Of a stretch of DNA of 64,000 nt, positions 18,600 through 31,798 are shown one piece after another. Each line of letters opens with the position of its first letter. The first letter of the stretch is position 1. The notes below the pieces were generated by a model that worked only from the letters and a program-made list of their open reading frames with translations, was not told the DNA's origin and searched no databases. Source of the stretch: JASHPR01 sp963844655. GTDB lineage: Bacteria; Actinomycetota; Actinomycetes; Streptosporangiales; Streptosporangiaceae. Made by a program: the position numbers and the translations under genes. The stretch spans positions 124,001 to 188,000 of the forward strand of contig CAWJPA010000003.1 of NCBI GenBank assembly GCA_963844655.1, given 5' to 3'.

Positions 18600-20510
18600 C
18601 TAGCCTGCGGGAGCCCGGCCCGCCGCACCGGCCCTGATGAATACGTACACGCCATCGTTGACGTAGATCTGGCGGTAGCGCGCCCCGTGATTCAGGCTCT
18701 CGACAAAGGCGAGGACGTTGCGCGGCGGCGGCTGCCAGTCCGTGCTCGCGGTGTCGAACACCACGTACCTGGTGGCGGGGTTGGTGGCGCTGTTCCCGAG
18801 CCAGAACGTGTCGGTTCTGGCCGCGAGCGGGGCCAGCAGGTCGAGGTCGGTGGCGACCTGGGCCCCGTCCGGCACCCGCGCCATGGCGGCCCTGGCCGCG
18901 GCCACGTGCCGGCCGAGGCTGTAGGTCTGCGGGCTCCACAGGCTGCTCAGCGGGAACTGGAAGGCCAGGGCCGCGGCGATGGCCAGCATCATCGCCGGGC
19001 CGTGCCGTTCCAGAGCGACGGCCACCCAGCCCGGCCTCCGCGGTCCGCCGTCGGCCTCCTCGGCCCGGATCCTGGCCAGCGCGTCGATCGCGGCGATGAA
19101 GACGATCGGCATCACGGTCGCGTTGTAGTGCCAGTTCGTGCCCCAGTAGGAGCTGTTGGTCCCGACAAAGCGCAGCACCAGGCTCGGCAGCACGGCCAGC
19201 ACGAGCGGTGACCGCAGCGCGACGAAGGCGGTGGGCAGCAGGATCATGACCAGGGTCGGCAGCTTGGTCCACCCTCCGGTGGTGAGCTGGCTGGCCAGCC
19301 CGGCGGCCGAGAGATGGCCGCCGACCGGGCTGAGGGCGCCGCCGTCGCTCCAGTACAGGTACTGATGGGTCGGGCTGAACGCCGGGATGATCACGGTGAT
19401 GGCGAGGAAGGACCACACCAGCCCCCAGGCGGCGAGAAACAGCCCGGCCGCCTGCCGCTTGTAGACCAGCGCGATGATGAGCCCGATGGCCGCGACCGTG
19501 AAGCCCTGATCCTCCTTCACGAGCACCAGCGGGAGCGCCCAGATCACCGCCGCCCGCGTTCTCCCGCGGACCAGCGCGGACAGGGAGCAGGCGAGCAGCG
19601 GCACGGCGAAGGCGATCTCGTGGAAGTCGTAGTTGATCATCTGCTGCAGGCCCCAGGAGAACCCGTAGGCCGCGCCGATCGCCCGGCCCGCGCCGGTCCC
19701 GAGCCGGTCCGCCGCGGCCCGGCTGACCGGGACCACGGACACCGCGGCCAGCAGCGCCTGCGCCACGAGCAGGGTGACCGGGGAAGGGAACACCCGGAAG
19801 AACGGCGCGATGAGGGCGACGATCGGGTGGAAGTGGTCCCCGAGCAGGTTGAAGCCCGCCCCCCTGACGTCCACGATCGGCGCGTGGAGGTGGGCGTACT
19901 GCTTCACGTATTCGGTGAAGATTCCCAGGTCCCAGGAGGTCGGGTCGAGCCGCAGGTACCGGAACACCGAGATCGGCAGGTACGCGGCGAAGACCGCCAG
20001 GGCGATCAGCCACGGCACCCGGTCGAGGCGCCCGGCCGCCCCGCTCCCGTCCGCCGGCCCGCTCGCGTCCGCCAACCCGGTCCCGTCCGCCAGCTGGGTC
20101 TCGTCGGCCGACCCGCTTCCGTCCGCCGTCCTGGTCCGGGAATCGGGCGCGGTCCCGTCCGCCGGGCCGCTCCCGTCCGCCAACTCGGTCCGGTCCGCCA
20201 GCCCGCTCGCGTCCGCCAACCCGGTCCCGTCCGCCAGCCCGCTCCCGTCCGCCGGCGCGCTCGCGTCCGCCAACTCGGTCCGGTCCGCCAGCCCGGTCCC
20301 GTCCGCCAGCCCGCTCCCGTCCGTCGGCGCGCTCGCGTCCGCCAACTCGGTCCGGTCCGCCAGCCCGGTCCCGTCCGCCGGGCCGCTCCCATCCGCCGGG
20401 CCGGTCCCGGAATCCGGCTCGGTCCCGGCGGACCGCGGGCGCCCGGCAGCATCGGAGCCCCCCGGCTCGTCACCGGTGCCGAGTAGCTTGCCGTAGCGGC
20501 GTGTCACCAC
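18600..20510 (-). CDS. DUF2079 membrane protein with N-terminal hexapeptide repeats
   Basis: A 636-residue protein. Residues 1-160 are hydrophilic and consist mostly of tandem six-residue repeats of the type ADGTGL/ADRTEL/ADASAP. The membrane part begins at VPWLIALAVFAAYLP and matches DUF2079 proteins: TSWDLGIFTEYVKQYAHLHAP, GDHFHPIVALIAPFFRVFP, and FSWGLQQMINYDFHEIAFAVPL. DUF2079 proteins are multi-spanning and GT-C-like, probably handling lipid-linked sugars at the membrane; no reaction has been assigned. The start GTG 20510 has no clear ribosome site. The repeat-rich N-terminus is not typical of the family and probably faces the cytoplasm. The downstream membrane protein is likely in the same operon. 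Confidence 0.85.
   Translation of the reverse strand: MVTRRYGKLLGTGDEPGGSDAAGRPRSAGTEPDSGTGPADGSGPADGTGLADRTELADASAPTDGSGLADGTGLADRTELADASAPADGSGLADGTGLADASGLADRTELADGSGPADGTAPDSRTRTADGSGSADETQLADGTGLADASGPADGSGAAGRLDRVPWLIALAVFAAYLPISVFRYLRLDPTSWDLGIFTEYVKQYAHLHAPIVDVRGAGFNLLGDHFHPIVALIAPFFRVFPSPVTLLVAQALLAAVSVVPVSRAAADRLGTGAGRAIGAAYGFSWGLQQMINYDFHEIAFAVPLLACSLSALVRGRTRAAVIWALPLVLVKEDQGFTVAAIGLIIALVYKRQAAGLFLAAWGLVWSFLAITVIIPAFSPTHQYLYWSDGGALSPVGGHLSAAGLASQLTTGGWTKLPTLVMILLPTAFVALRSPLVLAVLPSLVLRFVGTNSSYWGTNWHYNATVMPIVFIAAIDALARIRAEEADGGPRRPGWVAVALERHGPAMMLAIAAALAFQFPLSSLWSPQTYSLGRHVAAARAAMARVPDGAQVATDLDLLAPLAARTDTFWLGNSATNPATRYVVFDTASTDWQPPPRNVLAFVESLNHGARYRQIYVNDGVYVFIRAGAAGRAPAG
20037..20414 (-). 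repeat. Coding 18-bp tandem repeats (hexapeptides) with a 72-bp higher-order unit
   Basis: About 21 degenerate hexapeptides of the form A-D-x-[ST]-x-[LPA] occupy residues 33-158 of the DUF2079 protein. A four-hexamer block (24 residues, 72 bp) is duplicated almost exactly at 20307-20378 and 20235-20306, differing by one residue (T for A). This points to recent repeat expansion. Confidence 0.85.
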
Positions 20511-20695
20511 GGACTACATGGTAGGCAAGCCCGGGCCCGCTACCCAGAGAGAGCGAGCCGCCGCGCGGTACCGTCCAGCGCCGGCCGGAAGCGTCAGCGC
20601 GCCGGTCATGGGCCGTGACCGGCCTAATTGTCACCGTTTGCCCCCTGGGCCGCACCCGTCACACCGGGACAGTCCAGATTCCCCCCAGCGGCTCG

Positions 20696-20741
20696 TCGAT
20701 GTGAGTTTCCTGCACATCTGGCTACAGCAAACTCACATCGA
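20696..20741. repeat. Perfect 13-bp inverted repeat with 20-nt loop
   Basis: TCGATGTGAGTTT (20696-20708) is the exact reverse complement of AAACTCACATCGA (20729-20741). It is relatively AT-rich and sits about 265 bp upstream of dnaK. It could be a transcript hairpin, a dimeric regulator site or the scar of a small element; nothing in the sequence decides between these. Confidence 0.7.
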
Positions 20742-20899
20742 TCAAGCTCTGGCGCCCGGGAATGTTCCGGCGGGGCTCGCTCTTACCTGTGCAGGGCCTG
20801 CTGAGCCCGCCTCCCGCGCGCCAAGCGCCCCGGTAGGCCGGTTCGGACGCTGGCCGAAAATTCTCTCTGGCCTCGGGGAATGCTAGAGGGATCCGCAAA

Positions 20900-20920
20900 G
20901 TTGAGTCAGGTAGACGCAAG
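20900..20920. promoter_or_regulatory. HAIR element 1 (HspR operator)
   Basis: GTTGAGT-N7-ACGCAAG matches the established HspR-associated inverted repeat CTTGAGT-N7-ACTCAAG at 12 of 14 defined positions with the exact 7-bp spacer. It lies 84 bp before the dnaK start. HspR, encoded in the same operon, should repress here. Confidence 0.85.
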
Positions 20921-20951
20921 TCATTTGCCAGACAGGTAGCAGCGTGGCAAG

Positions 20952-20972
20952 CTTGCGCCCGGAAGACTCAAC
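20952..20972. promoter_or_regulatory. HAIR element 2 (HspR operator)
   Basis: CTTGCGC-N7-ACTCAAC, with exact spacing, is nearly the reverse complement of HAIR element 1, so the good half-sites (TTGAGT and ACTCAA) face outward on the two elements. It ends 32 bp before the dnaK ATG and would overlap the promoter or transcription start. Confidence 0.85.
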
Positions 20973-21004
20973 TTAGGCAAACGATAAGACACGAGGAAGA
21001 ACTC

Positions 21005-22872
<1,868 letters not shown>

Positions 22873-22873
<1 letters not shown>

Positions 22874-23688
22874 TGAGGTCACCCGACGATGACAGCCGCG
22901 GCCCGGTCATCCGTGACCGCCGGCGTGTGGACCCGGTCACCGGCCAGGTCCGCGACGCCGGGCGGCAGGGCGGCCAGGCCCAGGCTGGTCCACCACAGCG
23001 CGGAGCCCAGCCCAGGCCGGGCAGGCACGCGGTGTCGAAGCCTGGCGGCGGCGCCTCCGGGGGAAGCTCCGGAGGCGCGCCGCAGGGCGACGGCCCGGGC
23101 AACGGCTCGCCAGACAACGGGCCCGAGGCGGGCGCCCAGAACCAGGTGCGCCCGGCCGACGCGGACCTGGCCACCAGGCTGGCCGAGCGCACCGCGGACC
23201 TGCAGCGGCTCCAGGCGGAGTACGCCAACTACCGCAAGCGGGTCGAGCGGGATCGGATAGCGGTCCGGGAGCAGGCGCTGGCCAACGTGCTCACCGAACT
23301 GCTGCCGGTGCTCGACGACATCGGCCGGGCCCGGGAGCACGGCGAGCTGGCCGGCGGGTTCAAGTCGGTCGCCGAGTCGCTGGAGGCCGCGGCGGTCAAG
23401 CTCGGCCTCACCAGCTACGGCGAGGACGGCGACCCGTTCGACCCGAACCTGCACGAGGCGCTGATGCACTCGTACTCCGCGGACGTGACGGAGCCGACCT
23501 GCGTGCGCATCCTGCAGCCCGGCTACAAGGTCGGCGACAGGATCGTGCGCCCGGCCCGGGTCGCGGTCGCGGAGCCCGGCGAGGCAGATGAGTCCGACGA
23601 CGACGCCCCCAGGGGCGAACAGAGCGATGAAGGCGGCGGAGACGACGCGAGTAACAACCACGCGCCACCTGCGGGCGGCGGCGGCTGA
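22873..23688 (+). CDS. grpE: Nucleotide exchange factor GrpE
   Basis: A 271-residue GrpE. A Gly/Pro-rich, poorly conserved N-terminal region of about 95 residues precedes the long coiled coil (ADLATRLAERTADLQRLQAEYANYRKR) and the C-terminal beta domain, which contains GEDGDPFDPNLHEALM and VLQPGY-like ILQPGYKVGDRIVRPARVAV. GrpE releases ADP from DnaK. Translation is coupled to dnaK by a one-base overlap. An acidic, Gly-rich tail of about 35 residues ends the protein; it is longer than usual but common in actinobacteria. Confidence 0.97.
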
Positions 23689-23709
23689 GACCCACGAGGG
23701 AGGAGCCCG

Positions 23710-24885
23710 TTGAGCACTAAGGACTTCCTCGAGAAGGACTACTACAAGGTCCTGGGCGTCGCCAAGGGTGCGAATGCCGACGAGATCAAGAAGTCATACC
23801 GCAAGCTGGCCCGCAAGTATCACCCGGACGCCAACAAGGGCGACGCGAAAGCCGAGGAGCGCTTCAAGGAGATCTCGGAGGCCTACAACGTCCTGTCCGA
23901 TGACAAGCGGCGCAAGGAGTACGACGATGCCCGGTCGCTGTTCGGCGCGGGCGGTGTCCGGATGCCCGGCGCGGGCGGCGGCGGCGGTGGCTACGGCTTC
24001 GATCTCGGCGACCTGTTCGGCGGCCAGACGGCCGGCGGCGGCAGCACCACCGGGGGACGGCTCGGCGACCTGCTCGGCGGCGTGTTCGGCGGCGGCGGCC
24101 GGACCACCACCCAGCAGCGGCCGCGGCGCGGCGCGGACGTCGAGACCGAGACGTCGCTGAGCTTCAGCGACGCGGTCAACGGCGTCACGGTCTCGCTGCA
24201 GCTAGCCGGTGAAGGGCCGTGCCAGACCTGCAAGGGCACCGGCGCCAAGGCCGGCACGGTGCCGCGGGTCTGCCCCACCTGTGAGGGCACCGGCCAGGGC
24301 AGCAGGAACCTGGGCAACTTCGCGTTCTCGGAGCCCTGCAAGACCTGCCGGGGCCGCGGCCTGGTGGTCGACGACCCGTGCCCGGTGTGCTCGGGCAGCG
24401 GCCGCGCCATGAGCACGCGGACCATCCAGGCCCGCATCCCCGCCGGGGTCGGCGACGGCCAGCGGATCAAGCTCAAGGGCAAGGGCGTGGCCGGCGAGCG
24501 GGGCGGTCCCCCCGGGGACCTGTACGTGCGCGTGCACGTCACCCCGCACCCGGTGTTCGGCCGGTCCGGGCAGAACCTGACCGTCACCGTGCCGGTCACG
24601 TTCCCCGAGGCCGCGCTCGGCGCGGAGATCAAGGTGCCGTCCCACAACGGGATGCCGGTGAACCTCCGCGTCCCGGCGGGCACGCCGAACGGCCGGACGT
24701 TCCGGGTCCGCGGCAAGGGGGTCAGGCGCCCTGACGGGACCACGGGCGACCTCCTGGTGACCGTGAACGTGCAGGTGCCCAAGAACGTCAACGGCGAGGC
24801 CCGCGAGGCGCTTGAGACCTTCCGCAAGGTCACGGCGGGTGATGACCCGAGGGACGAGCTGCTGCGCCAGGCCAAGGCCGGATGA
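23710..24885 (+). CDS. dnaJ: Chaperone DnaJ (type I Hsp40)
   Basis: A 391-residue type I Hsp40. The J domain (about 10-75) holds the HPD triad at residues 38-40, needed to stimulate DnaK. A Gly-rich region (about 78-135, with YGFDLGDLFGG) follows, then four zinc repeats CQTCKGTG, CPTCEGTG, CKTCRGRG and CPVCSGSG, and the C-terminal substrate-binding beta domains. The start is TTG 23710, with GGGAGGAG eight bases upstream. It lies 21 bp after grpE. The gene matches DnaJ1 of mycobacteria, the copy in the dnaK operon. Confidence 0.98.
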   Translation: MSTKDFLEKDYYKVLGVAKGANADEIKKSYRKLARKYHPDANKGDAKAEERFKEISEAYNVLSDDKRRKEYDDARSLFGAGGVRMPGAGGGGGGYGFDLGDLFGGQTAGGGSTTGGRLGDLLGGVFGGGGRTTTQQRPRRGADVETETSLSFSDAVNGVTVSLQLAGEGPCQTCKGTGAKAGTVPRVCPTCEGTGQGSRNLGNFAFSEPCKTCRGRGLVVDDPCPVCSGSGRAMSTRTIQARIPAGVGDGQRIKLKGKGVAGERGGPPGDLYVRVHVTPHPVFGRSGQNLTVTVPVTFPEAALGAEIKVPSHNGMPVNLRVPAGTPNGRTFRVRGKGVRRPDGTTGDLLVTVNVQVPKNVNGEAREALETFRKVTAGDDPRDELLRQAKAG

Positions 24886-24925
24886 GGTGACGGCAGCATG
24901 ACCAGCAGGCCAGGGGGACGAGACG

Positions 24926-25442
24926 ATGAAGGGAGATGACGTGATCCAGTTCGAGCTGACCGATGACACGCCCGTGTACGTCATCTCCGTCGCCGCCCAG
25001 CTGTCCGGGCTGCACCCGCAGACCCTGCGCACGTACGACCGGCTCGGCCTGGTGTCACCAGGCCGGGCCGCGGGCCGGGGGCGCCGCTACTCGCTGCGCG
25101 ACATCCTGGTCCTGCGCGAGGTCCAGCGGCTGTCCCAGGAGGAGGGCGTGAACCTGTCCGGGATCAAGCGGATCCTGGAACTTGAACATGAAGAGCAGCG
25201 CAGCCGTACCCTGCTCGCCGAGATGCACGCCGAGGTCGCTCAGCTCCGGGCGGAGCTCGAGTCCACTCGCGCGGTCGCGGCCAGGCTCGCGGGGCTGCTG
25301 AGGAGCCGGAACCAGAGCGCCACGCTGGTGCCCGTCCGCCGCTCCGACGCGCCCGTGACGGCCCAGCCGGGACGCGGAGCAGGTCCCGACGGGAGCCGGG
25401 CCGAGGCACTGGGGCGCACGGCACAGCTGCGGGAGACTAACG

Positions 25443-25453
<11 letters not shown>
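24926..25453 (+). CDS. hspR: Heat-shock repressor HspR (MerR family)
   Basis: A 175-residue MerR-type regulator. The winged helix occupies about residues 12-80: TPVYVISVAAQLSGLHPQTL, then the wing GRGRRYSLRDILVL. A dimerisation helix follows (VQRLSQEEGVNLSGIKRILELE). No metal or drug-binding domain follows, only a short coiled coil and an Arg/Ala-rich tail longer than in most HspR proteins. It represses the operon by binding the HAIR sites upstream of dnaK, with DnaK as co-repressor in studied actinobacteria. GTG 24941, with GGGAG upstream, is an alternative start. Its end overlaps clpB by 11 bp. Confidence 0.96.
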
Positions 25454-28090
<2,637 letters not shown>

Positions 28091-28118
<28 letters not shown>

Positions 28119-28597
28119 CGGTCCTCGGGCAGCCCGAGGTCGTTGCGGATCCGGTACCGCAGGCTCAGCAGCAGGCGCAGCTCGGCGTCAGCGTCACCGC
28201 CGGGGGGAACCTGGCCCGGCCCGGGCGTCGCGCTGCGCTGGCCCGCCAGGAACAGCTCGACCCCGGCCGTCGCCCAGTCCAGGGCGCCAGCGAGGTCGGC
28301 GCGCTCGACCAGCAGCTCGGCCACGAGATCGCACATTCGCGGGTCACGCCGGCCCTCGGCCTTCAGCTTCTCCAGCAGGGCCTGCGCCTCGACGGGCTTG
28401 CCGAGCAGGAACAGCGCCCGGGCCAGCGGGACCCTGGGGTCGACGAAGACCGGGCCGCCGTCCGCCATGGCCAGCCGGAAGCCGCTGGCCGCGGCGGCGG
28501 GGTCATCGGCAAGCAGCCACTGCTCTCCGGCCCGGAGGAACGCTTCCGAGCGCGGCATCGAGTCGCTCTGGGTACCGGTCACGGCGAGCTTGCTCAT
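28091..28597 (-). CDS. TPR-like helical repeat protein of unknown function
   Basis: A 168-residue soluble protein with helical repeats (SEAFLRAGEQWLLADDPAAAASGFRLAM, RVPLARALFLLGKPVEAQALLEKL, CDLVAELLVERADLAGALDWATAGVEL), each with the Ala/Gly/Leu spacing of tetratricopeptide units. Such repeats usually bind other proteins. The ATG at 28597 (MSKLAVTGTQ) gives the usual short lead-in to the first repeat; an in-frame ATG at 28681 would add 28 residues. It converges on clpB, and the last 28 bp of each gene overlap on opposite strands. Whether it assists ClpB is unknown. Confidence 0.8.
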
Positions 28598-28736
28598 ACG
28601 CCTCGCCGCGGCTTGATGATCACCGCTGCATGCGGCATCGAATTCGATCGCGTCGAATTCCTCCCGGCTGAGCACAACCACGTTACGTTACGTACCCAGC
28701 AGCGGGCGGATTCACAACTGTCATTAGATCGGGCCG

Positions 28737-31010
28737 CTACCTGCGCGAGCGCTCGAGCGCGTCCCAGAAACCACGGCGAAGCGAGTGTCGCACCTCGTCG
28801 TGCAGCAGCGAGTCGATCGGCAGCGCGGAACCCTGCAGCAGCCTGGCCTCGAGATCCGAAGGCATCCGCGGCTTGCGGGCGAGAACCGCCTCCAGCCACA
28901 GCGCCGGCGCGTCTCTGGCTACCGCGTCGCCGAAACCGAAGCCCTCGGCGTGCGCGGCCTGGACCGCATCGGCCAGGGAGACGGCCATGGGCTGCTGGGG
29001 CGCCGCCTGGGACATGGGCACGAGCGCGCCCTGCGGCCTGCCGTAGGGCCCCTGCTCGTGCTGGGGCGGATACCCCGGGAGCTGGCCGGCCTGAGGGTCG
29101 TGGAACTGCTGCGGCGGCACCTGGGCCGGCCCGGCCGAGCCGAACTGGCCCGGCGGGGCGGGCGGATACGGGGCCGAGCTGTCCGCGAACCGGGCCGCGG
29201 GCCCCGGCGGCCGCACGGCGTGCGGCCCGGTCATGCCCATCCGGTCCCGGCCCGGCAGGGCCTGGCGCTGCCCGAACTGCGCATCCCCGGGTCCGCCCGG
29301 CTGCGGCATCGGCGGCTGCGGCATGCCCGGCTGGGGCATGGGGCCGGGCGGCATCGGGCCCGGGGGGCCCGGCTGCTGCGGCATGACGGGCGGGCCCATG
29401 GCCGCCTGCGGCATCGGGCCCTGGGGGGGCGCCTGCGGCATGGGGGCCTGCGGCATCTGCGGCATGGCCGCCTGCGGCATGGACTGCTGGGGGTAGGGCT
29501 GCGAGCCGGTTGCCTGGTTGGGTGGCTGCGGAGCGGGCGGGCCCTGGCGCCCGGCGTTGAGAGCGCGCGGTGACCGGCGCGGGTTCCGGCCGTCCGGCGG
29601 GGGCGCGCCTGGCCCGAACCCGGGTCCGCCCGCGGCGCCCTGCTCGCCGGGCAGCGGGCCCTGGCTCTGGTATGACGAGGGGCCGGCCGGGAGCGCCGGG
29701 AACCCCGCGGCCGCGGGGCCGGGGGGAAGGGGGCCCTGGGGGTAGGGACCGGGGAAGCCGCCGGGGGCGGGCGGGCCGGCGGCCTGCGGCCCGGGCGGGC
29801 GAACCATGTGCGGACCCGAGGGCGGGCCGGCCGGGTACCCGGGCATCACCGCGTGCGGGCCGGTCGGCGGGCCGGGCATCACCGCGTGCGGGCCGGTCGG
29901 CGGGCCCGGCATCACGGACTGCGGGCCGGTCGGCGGGCCCGGCATCACGGACTGCGGGCCGGTCGGCGGACCCGGCATGGCCATGATGTGTGGGTCGGTG
30001 GGCGCTCCCGAGAGACCGACGGCCTGCGGGCCGGTCATCGGATCGGAGGGCATGCCAGCCGGCTGCGGACCGGTCGCCGGGCCGCCACTTCGAGCCCCAG
30101 CCCCGCGCGCACCTCCGGCACGCGCTCCTGCGCCGCGCCGCCCGCCGGGCTGCGGACCGGTCGCCGGGCCGACGCCCCGAGTCCCGCGCCCGCCGCGCCG
30201 CCCGCCGGGCTGCGGACCGGTGTCCTGGCCAGCGGCGGGCATGGCGGGCATGGCGGGGGGCGCCGCCGGCGCGGGGGGCATCGGTCCTGGCCCCGCCGTA
30301 CGCTGGTAATCCTCGACCACCGGGGCCGGGTAGATCGTTGATCCCGGGGGAAGCGCGGCCGCCGGCAGGCCCTGATGGGTCATGGCCCCGAGACCCGACC
30401 CGTTGCCATTGGCCCCGTTCTGGCGCGGGTAGCTGCCATTCTGAAACTGCCCGTCAGACGCGGCCGGCTCGGCCCCGGGAATGAGATCCACGAATGGCCG
30501 CAGGTGAGCCGCGGAGATCTCCACGATGTCATCGCACTCCTGGCGCAACGGCTTGGAGATTGTCCAGTCGCCGGCCGCCATGATGTGGATGATGGTCACC
30601 CGCATCCCGAAATCCTGCACCTCGGCGACGACCTCGGCGAGGTCCTCCTCGGCGCTGACGATGACCGCGTCGCTGACCGCATGGTTCCTGGCCAGCGTGG
30701 TCAGGTCGCGCTGCATCTCGGCTTCCACGCCCTCGCGCCGTCCCGGGCGCATCCGGCCGAGCCGCAGCTTGAGCCCGGGGAGATCGGCCAGCGCCTCATG
30801 TTCGGAATTGCGCTGTCCCTCGACGATCGCCTCATACCAGTAACACCGCAGCACGGGCAGGCCGGTGCGGTCCCGGCAGAGCCCGGTGAGAAGCTTGATC
30901 AGGCCCGCGTAATCCCAGGAAACGGAGCCGCGCTGGCGGGTCCCGTGAACAGACATGGCGCCGTCAGCGAGCACATAGCCCGCATCCACGAACAGCGCAC
31001 ACCTATCCAC
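28737..31010 (-). CDS. NYN-domain (PIN-like RNase) protein with long disordered linker
   Basis: A protein of about 757 residues. Residues 1 to about 170 form a NYN/LabA-type domain: DRCALFVDAGYVLADGA with its first acidic residue, and DAVIVSAEEDLAEVVAEVQ with the acidic pair that would hold metal. NYN domains are PIN-like and usually cleave RNA. About 480 residues of Pro/Gly/Gln-rich sequence follow, including four 11-residue tandem repeats. A conserved helical module closes the protein (about residues 675-757, LADAVQAAHAEGFGFGDAVA and LLHDEVRHSLRRGFWDALERS). The start is GTG 31010, with a GGGG ribosome site upstream; the frame extends further back without support. RNA targets are unknown. 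Confidence 0.85.
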   Translation of the reverse strand: MDRCALFVDAGYVLADGAMSVHGTRQRGSVSWDYAGLIKLLTGLCRDRTGLPVLRCYWYEAIVEGQRNSEHEALADLPGLKLRLGRMRPGRREGVEAEMQRDLTTLARNHAVSDAVIVSAEEDLAEVVAEVQDFGMRVTIIHIMAAGDWTISKPLRQECDDIVEISAAHLRPFVDLIPGAEPAASDGQFQNGSYPRQNGANGNGSGLGAMTHQGLPAAALPPGSTIYPAPVVEDYQRTAGPGPMPPAPAAPPAMPAMPAAGQDTGPQPGGRRGGRGTRGVGPATGPQPGGRRGAGARAGGARGAGARSGGPATGPQPAGMPSDPMTGPQAVGLSGAPTDPHIMAMPGPPTGPQSVMPGPPTGPQSVMPGPPTGPHAVMPGPPTGPHAVMPGYPAGPPSGPHMVRPPGPQAAGPPAPGGFPGPYPQGPLPPGPAAAGFPALPAGPSSYQSQGPLPGEQGAAGGPGFGPGAPPPDGRNPRRSPRALNAGRQGPPAPQPPNQATGSQPYPQQSMPQAAMPQMPQAPMPQAPPQGPMPQAAMGPPVMPQQPGPPGPMPPGPMPQPGMPQPPMPQPGGPGDAQFGQRQALPGRDRMGMTGPHAVRPPGPAARFADSSAPYPPAPPGQFGSAGPAQVPPQQFHDPQAGQLPGYPPQHEQGPYGRPQGALVPMSQAAPQQPMAVSLADAVQAAHAEGFGFGDAVARDAPALWLEAVLARKPRMPSDLEARLLQGSALPIDSLLHDEVRHSLRRGFWDALERSRR
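29842..29973 (-). repeat. Coding 33-bp tandem repeat, four copies
   Basis: Four consecutive 33-bp units encode the 11-mer MPGPPTGPQSV or MPGPPTGPHAV in the NYN protein linker. The units are almost identical at DNA level, and further, more degenerate TGPQ/TGPH blocks extend toward the NYN domain. Confidence 0.85.
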
Positions 31011-31242
31011 GCGATACCCCTTCTTCCCCTCGACGCGAGACGTTACCAGCGCATCGCCACCGTCGTGACATAACGCATAGATCACAGATATGCAGGCCCG
31101 GAGGGGGGTAGAGCGGTTCGCCGAGGGCATTTTTGCGCCGGCATGACCCGGCAATGGCCGGCCGGGGAACCGGGGGTGTCCGGACGCCCTCCGCCCCCGC
31201 GCGACGGCCACGCCGGGGCCCGGCCGGCCACGGGCGGCGGGA

Positions 31243-31248
31243 TAGGCT
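31243..31248 (+). promoter_or_regulatory. -10 box TAGGCT for leaderless pyrE transcript
   Basis: TAGGCT ends seven bases before the pyrE GTG, exactly as in front of argS. No Shine-Dalgarno precedes the gene. Confidence 0.6.
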
Positions 31249-31255
31249 CGGCGCC

Positions 31256-31789
31256 GTGACCGACCGTGCGGAGTTGCTGAGCGTGATCAAGGCCAAGGCC
31301 GTGGTGCACGGCGAGGTGATCCTGTCGTCGGGGCAGCGCGCCGACTGGTACATCGACCTGCGCCGGGTGACCCTGGACGGCCACGCCGCGCCGCTCGTCG
31401 GGCGGGTGATGCTCGAGCTGACCGCCGACCTGGCCTATGACGCCGTCGGCGGGCTGACCCTCGGCGCCGACCCGGTCGCGACCGCCATGATGCACGCCGC
31501 CGACGGCGGCCGGAACCTGGACGCGTTCGTGGTGCGCAAAACAGAAAAGGCGCATGGCCTGCAGCGCCGGATCGAAGGACCCGACGTCGCCGGGCGGAGG
31601 GTCCTGGCCGTGGAGGACACGTCGACGACCGGGAACTCCGTGCTCACCGCCGTGGACGCGCTAGCCGAGGCCGGCGCCGAGGTGGTCGGCGTGGCCGTCA
31701 TCGTGGAGCGCGGCGCACGGCCGCGCGTCACGGAGCGTGGCTTGCCTTACCGCGCTGCCTATGAGCTGGCCGACCTCGGCCTCGGCTGA
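31256..31789 (+). CDS. pyrE: Orotate phosphoribosyltransferase
   Basis: A 177-residue type I phosphoribosyltransferase that joins orotate to PRPP to give OMP in pyrimidine synthesis. The N-terminal SGQRADWYIDLRRVTLDG forms the orotate hood, and VVRKTEKAHGLQRRIEG carries the catalytic loop lysines. The PRPP-binding loop VLAVEDTSTTGNSVL lies near residue 119. GTG 31256 is taken as start because of the -10 box seven bases upstream and because upstream codons in the same frame are low-complexity. No other pyr genes are adjacent. A micro-ORF on the other strand converges on it. Confidence 0.96.
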   Translation: MTDRAELLSVIKAKAVVHGEVILSSGQRADWYIDLRRVTLDGHAAPLVGRVMLELTADLAYDAVGGLTLGADPVATAMMHAADGGRNLDAFVVRKTEKAHGLQRRIEGPDVAGRRVLAVEDTSTTGNSVLTAVDALAEAGAEVVGVAVIVERGARPRVTERGLPYRAAYELADLGLG

Positions 31790-31798
31790 GCCGTTGGC

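Larger units (their letters stand above)
20511..21004. other. Intergenic region upstream of dnaK
   Basis: Nearly 500 bp between the divergent DUF2079 and dnaK genes. It holds a perfect 13-bp inverted repeat at 20696-20741, two HAIR operators at 20900-20972 and the dnaK ribosome site (GAGGAAG about ten bases before the ATG). I see no protein-coding gene in it. Confidence 0.6.

Noticed and set aside
16654..20013. Single giant 1119-residue protein covering two membrane genes
   Set aside because: The upstream part is a shadow frame of the DUF2079 gene with Arg/Gly/Pro-rich nonsense composition; a strong ribosome site marks the real start at 18519.
20696..20741. MITE or insertion-sequence end
   Set aside because: No target-site duplication or transposase is visible, and arms are only 13 bp; kept as an unexplained repeat.
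29842..29973. CRISPR array from the regular 33-bp repeats
   Set aside because: Units are directly adjacent without spacers and are in frame inside a coding region.
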